Positions 1 to 6,737 of a DNA stretch of 9,150 bases are shown here, piece after piece. The position numbers were made by a program, and so were the translations under genes. The DNA is from TCS55 sp964343505 (GTDB lineage: Bacteria; Fidelibacterota; Marinisomatia; Marinisomatales; TCS55). Location of the stretch: contig CAYFJU010000090.1 in NCBI GenBank assembly GCA_964343505.1, forward strand, positions 1-9,150. The letters run 5' to 3'. How positions within the stretch are numbered: position 1 is the stretch's first letter; every line of letters begins with the position of its first letter. A model generated the notes under the pieces. That model did no database searches and was not told the origin of the DNA. It worked only from the letters and a program-made list of their open reading frames with translations.

Positions 1-378
1 CACCCCCAAACAGAAGCAGCCGGCCTGGTGCGGATGTTGAAGGGTATGGGTGAGATTGAAGATGAACCAGGTGTCGAAAACATCCCCAAGACATTCAAGC
101 TTTATCCCGCTTATCCCAATCCGTTTAATCCCAGCACAACGATCCGCTTTGCCATACCGACTCGAAGCCAAATTTCACTGAGAATATTTGATTTGGCGGG
201 AAAAGAAATCAAGCGTGTGGAAATGGAAAAACCAACCGGGACGCACCATTATGTATGGAACGGTAAAAGTAATGAAGGCCAAATTGTTGCGACGGGTATC
301 TATTTGATATCTGTTGCAGCTATGGGTGACGATGGTATAATTCAAAGGGAATTATCCAAAGTCATGTTTTTGAAATAA
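1..378 (+). CDS. C-terminal end of a secreted protein with a type IX secretion sorting domain (5' partial)
   Basis: The frame is open from base 1, so this is the 3' end of a longer gene whose functional part lies outside the window. A GTG at 28 and an ATG at 34 lie in the frame but are probably internal codons. The visible ~125 residues carry the hallmark YPNPFNPSTTI followed by a compact beta-sandwich pattern (ISLRIFDLAGKEI, HHYVWNGKSNEGQIVATGIYLI) ending in a lysine-rich KVMFLK. Known of the family: this FlgD-like/Por secretion tail is the C-terminal signal that sends proteins through the outer membrane by the type IX system, after which it is usually cleaved. What the cargo domain does cannot be told. 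The stop is followed by a 28-nt gap before the lipoprotein gene, so co-transcription is possible. The domain type is nearly certain; T9SS dependence is inferred, because some lineages carry the tail without a well-defined T9SS. Confidence 0.9.
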   Translation, partial: HPQTEAAGLVRMLKGMGEIEDEPGVENIPKTFKLYPAYPNPFNPSTTIRFAIPTRSQISLRIFDLAGKEIKRVEMEKPTGTHHYVWNGKSNEGQIVATGIYLISVAAMGDDGIIQRELSKVMFLK

Positions 379-406
379 CAAATTAAGAATAGATCAAATA
401 ACACTA

Positions 407-2050
407 ATGTTGAAAATTGGTAATTTGTTGTTCCTGTTAGGTGTTTACGGCTGTGCAGCCGTTTCCGCACCTAGCGGCGGCCCGGAGGATGAAACACCGC
501 CGGCCTTTGTTTCCGCCCTTCCGAAAGCGGGCAGCCTTCACTTTGAGGGCGGCCGGATTACGTTGCATTTCTCCGAATATATTGATGAAAAATCTCTCAA
601 GAATGCGGTGAAGATTTCACCCCGATTGGATACACCTATCGAACCTGAATACGGGGATGATGAAATCATCTTGGATTTTCCCACAGATTTATTGACAGAT
701 CAAACTTACGTCATTACCATAAACCGTAACCTGAAGGATGAGCGTGGGGTGGCGCTGGCCCAATCCATCCAGGTGGCTTACAGTACAGGCGGGGTCATTG
801 ATGAAGGACATATCTCCGGGCAGATCCATGGGGAAGAATCCTATGCTGCCCATCTATGGAAATTGGAACAGGGTTTTGAGGATTCGGTCTTTTTCCAAGA
901 ACCGCTCTACGTATCCGAAGCGGATGATGAAGGGAACTTCAATTTCAATTATCTCGCCCCGGGGGAATTTGTACTCATGGGCATTGAACGGAGCGCTGCC
1001 GGGGCGGCCCTCGTCCCCCAGCGGATGGCTTATGGGGTCAGTCCCAAAAAAACTTATTCCCTGGATGCAGGGCAATCCATCAGTGGGATTCCCCTGCGCC
1101 CAGACCGGGAAACACCGCCGTTGAAAATGACCCACACAGAAATTAAGGGGAAACACTGGGGTTGGGTCCATTTTAACCAGAAGTTGGAAGATGGTATCAC
1201 TTTAGACGGATTAACCATTATTGATGCTGAACAACATGTCCATGCGCCTGACTATTACATAGATGCACAGGATCAAAAACGGTTTCTCCTCATTTCACCG
1301 GACACCTTATCAGCGGGTAAAGCAGAATTGAAATTAAATTCTGTTTTATCAGGGAAAGATACATTGCTCACCGATGCAAAAATCAATGTCCGCATTCCCG
1401 CCAAATCAGACACGACCCATATCAAACGCACTCAGCCTGAAAGTGCTGTAACCGTCCGGGGGGAAGAAGATGGCGGTCCGAAAGTGCCGATCGTTTTTTC
1501 AAAACCGATCACATCTGTCTCTGACAGCGCCTTTTTTATGGTGGCCGATACAGACACGGTCGTGACAAAAGTGAATTGGGTGAACCCGACAGAAATTGCT
1601 TTTTCTCCTCCCGACGGCTGGCAGGAAAAAACGCAATATAAATTGATGCTGTTTGCTGACCGGATGACGCCGATTGAGGGTAAGTCACTTAAGGATTCCA
1701 TCACCCATGTGAGTATAAAATCCGGGAAAAAATTAGGCTATGGGGGATTGAGTGGTACCGTTGAAAAGGATGGTGTCACACCGTTACTGGAACTGCGGTC
1801 CGTGAAAAAAGCGCCCGAAATTTTTCATTCTGCCGTAAATTCCGCCGCTCAATTCCACTTTAAGAACATACCAGAAGGACCATATCGCTTGATGATTATC
1901 GATGACCGGGATAGGGATGGACAATATTCCTATGGGTCAGTTTATCCATTCCAACCCAGTGAATGGTTTTTTATTCATCCCGATACGTTTGATGTACGCG
2001 CCAACTGGGATATAGATGTGGGTTTCCTTAGGTTAGGAGAGAATCAATAG
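407..2050 (+). CDS. Surface lipoprotein with an N-terminal bacterial Ig-like domain and carboxypeptidase-regulatory-like folds
   Basis: A 547-residue protein. It begins with a short hydrophobic segment (residues 4-15) ending LGVYGC, so Cys16 is the likely lipidated residue; the Tyr at -2 is off the usual lipobox consensus. After a Gly/Pro/Glu-rich linker (SGGPEDETPP) comes a Big_5/SbsA-type Ig-like domain at about 30-126 (start PPAFVSALPKAG, middle ITLHFSEYIDEKSL, end LTDQTYVITINRNLKDERG). Residues ~132-192 (GHISGQI ... DEGNFNFNYLAPGEFVLMGI) and the C-terminal ~100 residues (GGLSGTVEKDG ... IPEGPYRLMIIDDRDRDG) resemble carboxypeptidase-regulatory-like beta-sandwiches; the Asp-rich loop at 499-504 could bind calcium. 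Similar lipoproteins are frequent in Bacteroidetes-like genomes and have no established function; a structural or adhesive role at the outer membrane is inference. The start has no Shine-Dalgarno, only an A-rich leader. The stop codon directly abuts the next start, suggesting translational coupling with the guanylyltransferase gene. Confidence 0.85.
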   Translation: MLKIGNLLFLLGVYGCAAVSAPSGGPEDETPPAFVSALPKAGSLHFEGGRITLHFSEYIDEKSLKNAVKISPRLDTPIEPEYGDDEIILDFPTDLLTDQTYVITINRNLKDERGVALAQSIQVAYSTGGVIDEGHISGQIHGEESYAAHLWKLEQGFEDSVFFQEPLYVSEADDEGNFNFNYLAPGEFVLMGIERSAAGAALVPQRMAYGVSPKKTYSLDAGQSISGIPLRPDRETPPLKMTHTEIKGKHWGWVHFNQKLEDGITLDGLTIIDAEQHVHAPDYYIDAQDQKRFLLISPDTLSAGKAELKLNSVLSGKDTLLTDAKINVRIPAKSDTTHIKRTQPESAVTVRGEEDGGPKVPIVFSKPITSVSDSAFFMVADTDTVVTKVNWVNPTEIAFSPPDGWQEKTQYKLMLFADRMTPIEGKSLKDSITHVSIKSGKKLGYGGLSGTVEKDGVTPLLELRSVKKAPEIFHSAVNSAAQFHFKNIPEGPYRLMIIDDRDRDGQYSYGSVYPFQPSEWFFIHPDTFDVRANWDIDVGFLRLGENQ

Positions 2051-3109
2051 ATGTATTGCGTAATTATGGCCGGTGGCCGCGGTACCCGATTTTGGCCGTC
2101 CAGCCGAAAAGAAAATCCAAAACAACTCCTCAATATTGTGGGCAACGAGTCCATGCTGCAAATGACGGTGGACCGTCTGAAAAAGATGAAAAATGTGGAA
2201 GATGTTTTTATAGTAGCCGGTAAGGATTTAGCGCCGAAAATCCGCAAAATGATCAGGGGGATCACGCCTAAAAATATTATTGTGGAGCCCAGCGGAAAAA
2301 ACACGGCCCCGGCCATTGGTTTGGCGGCCCTGCACATCAAAAAACTGCGAAAAGATTCGGTCATGGGTGTATTCCCGGCTGATCATTTAATTGTGGGATA
2401 TCAAAAATTTGCCAAGACAGTGCGGTCTGCAATCCAATTGGCTAATAAAAATGGTTCCTTAGTAGCCATCGGAATTGAGCCTACTTTTCCATCCACCGGT
2501 TATGGCTATATCCAGTATGATCACAATAGTCCCGAAGATCATTTAAACGGGTTTAAGGTCAAAACATTTGCGGAGAAGCCCCACCAGGCCTTGGCCGAGC
2601 GCTTTATAAAAAGCGGCGACTTTCTATGGAATGGCGGTATGTTTGTCTGGAAAGTATCCACCTTTTTCGAAAAAATTGAAAAACACATGCCGGACCTCAG
2701 TGAACAGTTAGGAAAAATCGAAAAACGGATCGCTAAAAAACAGGACTTCACCCGCCTGTGGAACCACATTGAGCCCAAATCCGTTGACTACGGATTGATG
2801 GAAAAATCCAATGATATTTATGTGGTGAAAGCGGAATTTCAATGGAATGATGTGGGTTCCTGGGACGCTGTGTACGATGTTTCGCCCAAAACGAAAGATA
2901 AAAATGTCATCCGCGGTGAAGGTGTTGTAATCCAAGGGCAGAATAACCTGATCCAATCCAATAGTCATTTTACAGCTGTTATCGGCGCCGACAACCTGGT
3001 CGTCGTGAACACGAAAGATGCCACCCTGGTCGTCCCGCGGGAAAAGGTAGAAGATGTGAAGGCCCTGGTTCATTATCTTGAAAAGAAAAAGCGGAACGAT
3101 CTTTTATAA
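2051..3109 (+). CDS. manC: Mannose-1-phosphate guanylyltransferase (GDP-mannose pyrophosphorylase)
   Basis: A 352-residue cytosolic nucleotidyltransferase making GDP-mannose from mannose-1-phosphate and GTP. The Rossmann-like N-terminus carries the signature at residues 7-25 (AGGRGTRFWPSSRKENPKQ), whose GGxGTR loop and Lys24 bind the nucleotide triphosphate. Further family blocks are EPSGKNTAPAIG (79-90), FPADHLI with the metal-binding Asp (108-114), PTFPSTGYGYI (144-154), FAEKP (173-177), WNGGMF (193-198), SVDYGLMEK (244-252) and WNDVGSWD (265-272). The remainder is a short left-handed beta-helix-type tail. The length fits the single-function short form; the phosphomannose isomerase domain of the ~470-residue bifunctional ManC/AlgA type is absent. 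A ribosome binding site AGGAGAG lies at 2035-2041, inside the upstream gene, which fixes this start. GDP-mannose feeds surface polysaccharide, deoxysugar or glycan synthesis; no other pathway gene is in view. Confidence 0.93.
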   Translation: MYCVIMAGGRGTRFWPSSRKENPKQLLNIVGNESMLQMTVDRLKKMKNVEDVFIVAGKDLAPKIRKMIRGITPKNIIVEPSGKNTAPAIGLAALHIKKLRKDSVMGVFPADHLIVGYQKFAKTVRSAIQLANKNGSLVAIGIEPTFPSTGYGYIQYDHNSPEDHLNGFKVKTFAEKPHQALAERFIKSGDFLWNGGMFVWKVSTFFEKIEKHMPDLSEQLGKIEKRIAKKQDFTRLWNHIEPKSVDYGLMEKSNDIYVVKAEFQWNDVGSWDAVYDVSPKTKDKNVIRGEGVVIQGQNNLIQSNSHFTAVIGADNLVVVNTKDATLVVPREKVEDVKALVHYLEKKKRNDLL

Positions 3110-3112
3110 AAT

Positions 3113-3397
3113 ATGGCGAAAATGAAGCCGGAAAAGCTGCTGGCCCTTTTTGAAGAACTGGCGGAAAAACTGGACATTAATATCGTCCAGGGCAGAGGGG
3201 ACTTCCATGGTGGTATGTGTTCGGTGAATGAAGAGGCTTACATTGTCATTAACAAAATAAAACCAATCGACCAGCGCTTAGGCGTCTTAGGGAGAGAATT
3301 TGGTCAACTTGATCTAAGTAATGTTTTTGTCCCCCCGGTGCTGCGCGCATATATAAAAGATATTCAAGAGGATATTTTCTACCCATCCACCACTTAA
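3113..3397 (+). CDS. Small conserved-looking protein of unknown function
   Basis: A 94-residue protein starting 3 nt after the guanylyltransferase stop. It has an N-terminal amphipathic helix (KPEKLLALFEELAEKLDI), a glycine/cysteine block QGRGDFHGGMC (26-36), a beta strand EAYIVINKIKP (41-51), and an acidic C-terminal helix (RAYIKDIQEDIF). There is no signal peptide or membrane segment, so it is probably cytosolic. The arrangement (GDFxGGxC, V-N-E, IVINK, then a helix and L-D-L) looks like a constrained domain rather than random coding sequence. I recall similar short proteins in FCB genomes but know no function. Cys36 with His32 and Asp30 might form a metal or redox site; that is inference. 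Spacing argues for membership in the lipoprotein-manC operon, although its own ribosome binding site is weak. An alternative start is Met4 at 3122. Confidence 0.75.
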   Translation: MAKMKPEKLLALFEELAEKLDINIVQGRGDFHGGMCSVNEEAYIVINKIKPIDQRLGVLGREFGQLDLSNVFVPPVLRAYIKDIQEDIFYPSTT

Positions 3398-3503
3398 AGT
3401 CCTTGAAATAAAACCCCCCTCGTCAGTACACTTAGGCCCTCCATCCTTTGTCCGAGGTAGAGAAACACCGAATTTTGAATAAAAATCTTGAAGGGGTTTT
3501 AAC

Positions 3504-5588
3504 ATGAAAGACTATGCCGCAAAAGATATTCGCAATTTCGCCATTGTAGGGCACGGCGCCTCCGGGAAAACAATGCTGTCCGAATCCATGTTGTCCAAAG
3601 GCGGTGAAATTAACCGTATCGGATCTATAGAAGCAGGATCCACTGTTTCGGATTACCACCATGATGAACACCAACGCCAAATTTCAATTCATTCCTCACC
3701 CCTTCATGTGGAATGGTCAGGGACAAAATTTAATGTAATTGATACGCCCGGATATCTCGATTTTATCGGTGAAACAATCTCATCCTTGGCTGTTGTTGAC
3801 ATGGCGGTGGTTGTAATCCATGCCGTGAATGGGGTTGAAGTGGGGACGGAACAGGTTTGGAATTATGCCAATAATTATGGCCTGCCGAAAATGATTGTGG
3901 TCAATGGCCTGGATCGGGAACACTCCAAATTTGACCAAATTCTGCAGCAGGCTAAGGAGCACTTTGGCAGTAATGTGTTTCCGATGCAATTGCCGGTGAA
4001 CGCCGGGCCGGGCTTTAATCAAATCATTGATGTATTGCGCAGTGAATTGATTACATACAGGACCGATGGGAGTGGTAGATACACGGAAGAAGATTTACCG
4101 GAGGAATGGAAAGATCGCGTAAAAGAACTCCACCAGGAGTTGATTGAGTATGTGGCCGAATCTGACGATTCTTTATTAGAAAAATTTTTCGAACAGGGCA
4201 ACTTATCTGAGGAAGAAATGAGAGAGGGACTTCATCAGGCAATTCAGGATCAAGTGTTTATTCCATTATTTTGTACCGCTGCAACAAAAAATATTGGGGT
4301 CGCCCGTGTTATGGATTTTATTGCTAAGTATGGGTCCTCGCCTGTGGATCGCGCCAAGATTAAAGCGGAGGATGCCAACTCTGGAGAAGAAGTGTATGTC
4401 GCTTTGGATGGAAATAATCCTGTCGTCCATGTATTTAAAACAATTAGCGAAGCTCACGTTGGTGAGCTTTCTTTTTTCCGCGTGTATTCCGGTTCAATTT
4501 CACCAGGGATGGATCTGTACAATACCTCCCGTGGGAATTCAGAACGTTTCGGACAAATGTTTTTAATGAATGGTAAAACCAGAACAGCTGTGACCAAATT
4601 GAATGCAGGGGACATCGGTTCAGTTGTGAAACTCAAGGATACCCACACGGGAAATACCTTAACCGGCCTGCATAATAAAGTGAAATTACCTTCAGTGAAG
4701 CTGCCCAACTCCAATATTCATCTCGGCGTCCGTTCGAAAGCCAAGGGCGATGAGGAAAAAATTGCCACCGGATTGGCCACAATTCACGAGGAAGATTCAA
4801 CCTTTGTTTATAATGTGGATTCTGAACTTCGCCAAACTGTCCTTTCGGGGCAGGGCGAGTTACATCTTCAGGTGTCCATTGACCGCCTGAAACGCCGGTT
4901 CAATGTTGATGTAGAAACATTCAAACCACGCATCCCCTATCGTGAAACAATTCGCAGTACCGGATCCTCAAGATACCGCCATAAAAAACAGAGTGGCGGT
5001 GCCGGACAATTTGCAGAAGTGTGGATGCGGGTTGAGCCCAAATCCCGAGGGGAAGGTCTGGAGTTTACCGAATCTTTGGTGGGGCAAAATGTTGATCGTG
5101 TTTTTGTCCCTTCCGTACATAAAGGTGTAAATGCCGCCAGTGCGGAAGGAATATTGGCCGGTTACCGCGTGGTGGATTTAAAAGTCGATTTTTATGATGG
5201 TAAACAGCATCCCGTTGACTCAAAGGACATTGCTTTCCAGATGGCTGGGAAACAAGCCTTTAGAGAAGCATTTATGGCCGCCCAGCCCTGCCTGCTGGAA
5301 CCGGTATTGGATGTGGATATTAAAGTGCCGGAAGATTATATGGGTGATGTGATGGGCGATATATCCAGCCGGCGCGGGAAAATCATGGGCATGGATACTG
5401 AAGGCGCTTTTCAGCGGATTAAGGCGCAAGTACCCCAGGCTGAATTGTACCATTATTCCACAACCCTGCGGTCTTTGACCGGCGGCCGCGGGATTCATTC
5501 AGAAGAATTCAGTCATTATGAAGAAGTCCCCCGGGATATGGAAGCCAAAGTCACATCAGAAGCGAAAGCCGCCCAAGAGGAAGGATAA
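3504..5588 (+). CDS. Elongation factor G-like translational GTPase (EF-G paralogue)
   Basis: A 694-residue protein with the full five-domain layout of EF-G. The GTPase domain (1-~275) has the P-loop GHGASGKT (16-23), DTPG (80-83) and NGLD (134-137) in place of NKxD. Switch I reads DEHQRQISI (54-62), with Ser61 where the canonical factor has Thr in RGITI. Domain II spans about 298-385. Domain III contains VLSGQGELHLQVSIDRLKRRF (446-466). Domain IV has HKKQSGGAGQFAEVW (493-507) and DGKQHPVDS, whose His569 aligns with the translocation-critical His583 of E. coli EF-G. Domain V has PEDYMGDVMGDISSRRG (609-625) and LRSLTGGRG (655-663). The P-loop differs from AHIDAGKTT of housekeeping FusA, so this is probably the second, EF-G_bact-type copy, with the main fusA elsewhere in the str operon. 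It is expected to act on the ribosome in the cytosol; its precise job is unsettled in the family. A good Shine-Dalgarno AAGGGG (3491-3496) sits 7 nt before the ATG. It is separated from its neighbours by 106 and 440 bp and so is likely monocistronic. Confidence 0.9.
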   Translation: MKDYAAKDIRNFAIVGHGASGKTMLSESMLSKGGEINRIGSIEAGSTVSDYHHDEHQRQISIHSSPLHVEWSGTKFNVIDTPGYLDFIGETISSLAVVDMAVVVIHAVNGVEVGTEQVWNYANNYGLPKMIVVNGLDREHSKFDQILQQAKEHFGSNVFPMQLPVNAGPGFNQIIDVLRSELITYRTDGSGRYTEEDLPEEWKDRVKELHQELIEYVAESDDSLLEKFFEQGNLSEEEMREGLHQAIQDQVFIPLFCTAATKNIGVARVMDFIAKYGSSPVDRAKIKAEDANSGEEVYVALDGNNPVVHVFKTISEAHVGELSFFRVYSGSISPGMDLYNTSRGNSERFGQMFLMNGKTRTAVTKLNAGDIGSVVKLKDTHTGNTLTGLHNKVKLPSVKLPNSNIHLGVRSKAKGDEEKIATGLATIHEEDSTFVYNVDSELRQTVLSGQGELHLQVSIDRLKRRFNVDVETFKPRIPYRETIRSTGSSRYRHKKQSGGAGQFAEVWMRVEPKSRGEGLEFTESLVGQNVDRVFVPSVHKGVNAASAEGILAGYRVVDLKVDFYDGKQHPVDSKDIAFQMAGKQAFREAFMAAQPCLLEPVLDVDIKVPEDYMGDVMGDISSRRGKIMGMDTEGAFQRIKAQVPQAELYHYSTTLRSLTGGRGIHSEEFSHYEEVPRDMEAKVTSEAKAAQEEG

Positions 5589-5633
5589 GGATTGAACAGG
5601 GATGAGTTATTTCAACACCAATACAAACAACAC

Positions 5634-5737
5634 TGTCATCCTGAAGCCCATTGGGGCGAAGGATCTCAAGCAGATGCAAACCATAAAACGAATGCTTGAG
5701 ATATTTCTCCCCGCATGACGCGGGGCTCAATATGACA
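5634..5737 (+). repeat. Palindromic intergenic repeat, copy 1 (TGTCATCCTGA-type ends)
   Basis: The left end TGTCATCCTGA (5634-5644) is matched by the right end TCAATATGACA (5727-5737), its inverse at 9 of 11 bases. A nested inverted repeat ATCTCAAG (5663-5670) / CTTGAGAT (5695-5702) encloses a 24-nt loop, and a smaller hairpin CCCCGC (5709-5714) / GCGGGG (5720-5725) follows. The block AAAACGAATGCTTGAGAT (5685-5702) recurs at 16 of 18 positions in copy 2. The architecture is that of a small non-autonomous repeat that can fold on either strand. No transposase is present. Confidence 0.75.
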
Positions 5738-5784
5738 ATAAGGATGTTGGGTTGTATCTATTATGATAACATTACAAACGAGAC

Positions 5785-5956
5785 TGTCATTCTGAAAGAG
5801 CCAAGCGAATGAAGTCGTGCCTTCGTTACTCTCCGGCAGATAAAAATCTCAAACAAATGATAGTCGAAAAACAAATACTTGAGATCCTTCCCCTTCGATA
5901 CCTGCCAGCCCTCCTGAAAGTCGGGAGCAGGCTGGCACTCAGGGTTCAGGATGACA
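5785..5956 (+). repeat. Palindromic intergenic repeat, copy 2, longer form
   Basis: The ends TGTCATTCTGAA (5785-5796) and TTCAGGATGACA (5945-5956) are inverse repeats at 11 of 12 positions. The nested arm ATCTCAA (5846-5852) / TTGAGAT (5879-5885) has a 26-nt loop at the same relative place as in copy 1. This copy also carries an extra GC-rich hairpin TGCCAGCC (5903-5910) / GGCTGGCA (5930-5937), which accounts for most of the length difference (172 against 104 bp). The shared outer ends, inner arm and 18-bp block make a common origin with copy 1 very likely. Confidence 0.8.
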
Positions 5957-5988
5957 AGTACGGTAGTTTTATGACCCCTTTCCTACAT

Positions 5989-6021
5989 CATACATTTTCC
6001 ACCATACATTTTCCATTTTCC
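5989..6021 (+). repeat. Short tandem repeat in the HIT gene leader
   Basis: CATACATTTTCC occurs at 5989-6000 and 6003-6014 (14-bp period), followed by a truncated CATTTTCC unit at 6014-6021. The array ends 7 nt before the HIT start codon. This pyrimidine-rich leader contains no Shine-Dalgarno, so the repeat makes up the whole likely translation initiation region. Confidence 0.7.
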
Positions 6022-6028
6022 ATCTCCT

Positions 6029-6523
6029 ATGGATAAACTTTGGGCTCCCTGGCGGATGGATTACATTCGTACCAAAAAAGAAAATGATGAAGGATGTATC
6101 TTTTGTATAAAGGCAGAAGAAGATGATGATCGGGAAAACCTCGTACTTCATCGTGGAGAACAATCATTCATTCTAATGAATTTATATCCATATAACAATG
6201 GCCATTTAATGCTCTGTCCCTATGAGCACGTTGAAACAACCGAATCATTGGCTAAAGAATGTATGGGCGAAATCATGGAATTGGCAGACGCATCCATGGG
6301 AATTTTTAGAAAAACGATGAATGCTCAAGGCTTCAACTTTGGCGCCAATATCGGTGTATCCGGCGGCGCGGGCATTGCGGACCACATCCATTTTCATATC
6401 GTGCCCAGATGGGTTGGCGATACTAATTTCATGCCCGTTGTGGGCCACACAAAAGTGATGGTGGATGGTCTCCTTGAGACTTATGATAAACTGAAAACTG
6501 AATTCGATAAACTAAAAAAGTAA
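6029..6523 (+). CDS. HIT-family nucleotide hydrolase/transferase (AP4A phosphorylase-like)
   Basis: A 164-residue cytosolic histidine-triad protein. It starts with MDKLWAPWRMDYI, the usual opening of the bacterial Ap4A phosphorylase-like branch, followed by CIFC (Cys23, Cys26), a possible metal site. The substrate-binding core includes ILMNLYPYNNGHLMLCPYEH (49-68) and NFGANIGVSGGAGIADH (103-119). The triad HIHFHIV has His119, His121 and His123; by analogy with characterised HIT proteins the middle His121 would form the covalent nucleotidyl intermediate. The tail VPRWVGDTNFMPVVGHTKVM is also typical. Likely substrates are dinucleoside polyphosphates or other nucleotide conjugates, but members of this branch vary and the exact reaction cannot be read from sequence. 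No Shine-Dalgarno is seen; the start is set by the conserved N-terminus. The gene is first in a tight cluster with the two membrane-protein genes, 1 nt before the next start, with no obvious metabolic link. Confidence 0.92.
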   Translation: MDKLWAPWRMDYIRTKKENDEGCIFCIKAEEDDDRENLVLHRGEQSFILMNLYPYNNGHLMLCPYEHVETTESLAKECMGEIMELADASMGIFRKTMNAQGFNFGANIGVSGGAGIADHIHFHIVPRWVGDTNFMPVVGHTKVMVDGLLETYDKLKTEFDKLKK

Positions 6524-6524
6524 T

Positions 6525-6737
6525 ATGGATTTTGCTCAAACCTGGCTGCCATTCCTTTATTTATATGGCGTCGGTGGTATTGCTTTTGTCTTGGGAATGT
6601 GGCTGATCGTAAAGAAAAGTGCACTCCGTCTTTCTTTCTCCCGACATAAAAAATGGTTTTGGATCCTTTTATATGGATTTGTGTTTTATGCGGGTATTCA
6701 TGCCCTTTTTATTTTTTTAGCGATCGGTAGTCAGTGA
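6525..6737 (+). CDS. Small two-helix membrane protein, possible partner of the symporter
   Basis: A 70-residue protein I do not recognise. Two hydrophobic segments, about 8-29 (PFLYLYGVGGIAFVLGMWLI) and 43-67 (KWFWILLYGFVFYAGIHALF), flank a basic loop (KKSALRLSFSRHKK). By the positive-inside rule the loop would be cytoplasmic and both ends outside. It lies 1 nt after the HIT stop, and its TGA overlaps the symporter ATG (TGATG), so translation of the two is probably coupled. Some sodium:solute symporters are encoded with a small membrane protein just upstream (for example YhdT-PanF and the DUF4212 partner of acetate-type symporters). A similar accessory role here is inferred from position only; I see no clear similarity to either family. 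Confidence 0.75.
   Translation: MDFAQTWLPFLYLYGVGGIAFVLGMWLIVKKSALRLSFSRHKKWFWILLYGFVFYAGIHALFIFLAIGSQ

Larger units (their letters stand above)
5589..6028. other. Gene-free stretch between the EF-G-like gene and the HIT gene
   Basis: These 440 bp hold no credible gene. The contents are two related inverted-repeat elements (5634-5737 and 5785-5956), a 47-bp A/T-rich link between them, and a short pyrimidine-rich tandem repeat (5989-6021) leading into the HIT start codon. I see no clear T-run terminator for the upstream gene; the GC-rich hairpin CCCCGC-GCGGGG at 5709-5725 lacks a T tract. A 75-codon open frame across 5809-6036 lies inside the second repeat and runs out of frame into the HIT gene; it has no domain or ribosome binding site. 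Confidence 0.7.

Noticed and set aside
854..1171. 105-codon - strand open frame inside the lipoprotein gene
   Set aside because: Antisense shadow of a well-supported coding region, with no domain features.
2708..3073. 121-codon - strand open frame inside manC
   Set aside because: Antisense shadow; the + strand frame carries all the family motifs.
2051..3109. Bifunctional ManC/AlgA (guanylyltransferase plus phosphomannose isomerase)
   Set aside because: At 352 residues it lacks the C-terminal cupin isomerase domain of the ~470-residue enzymes.
3398..3503. Search for a promoter or attenuator ahead of the EF-G-like gene
   Set aside because: Only scattered TTGAAA-like words and a weak CCTCG/CGAGG pair far apart; nothing beyond the ribosome binding site is convincing.
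5809..6036. 75-codon + strand open frame between the EF-G-like and HIT genes
   Set aside because: It lies within palindromic repeat copy 2 and the tandem repeat, lacks a ribosome binding site or recognisable domain, and ends inside the HIT gene in another frame.
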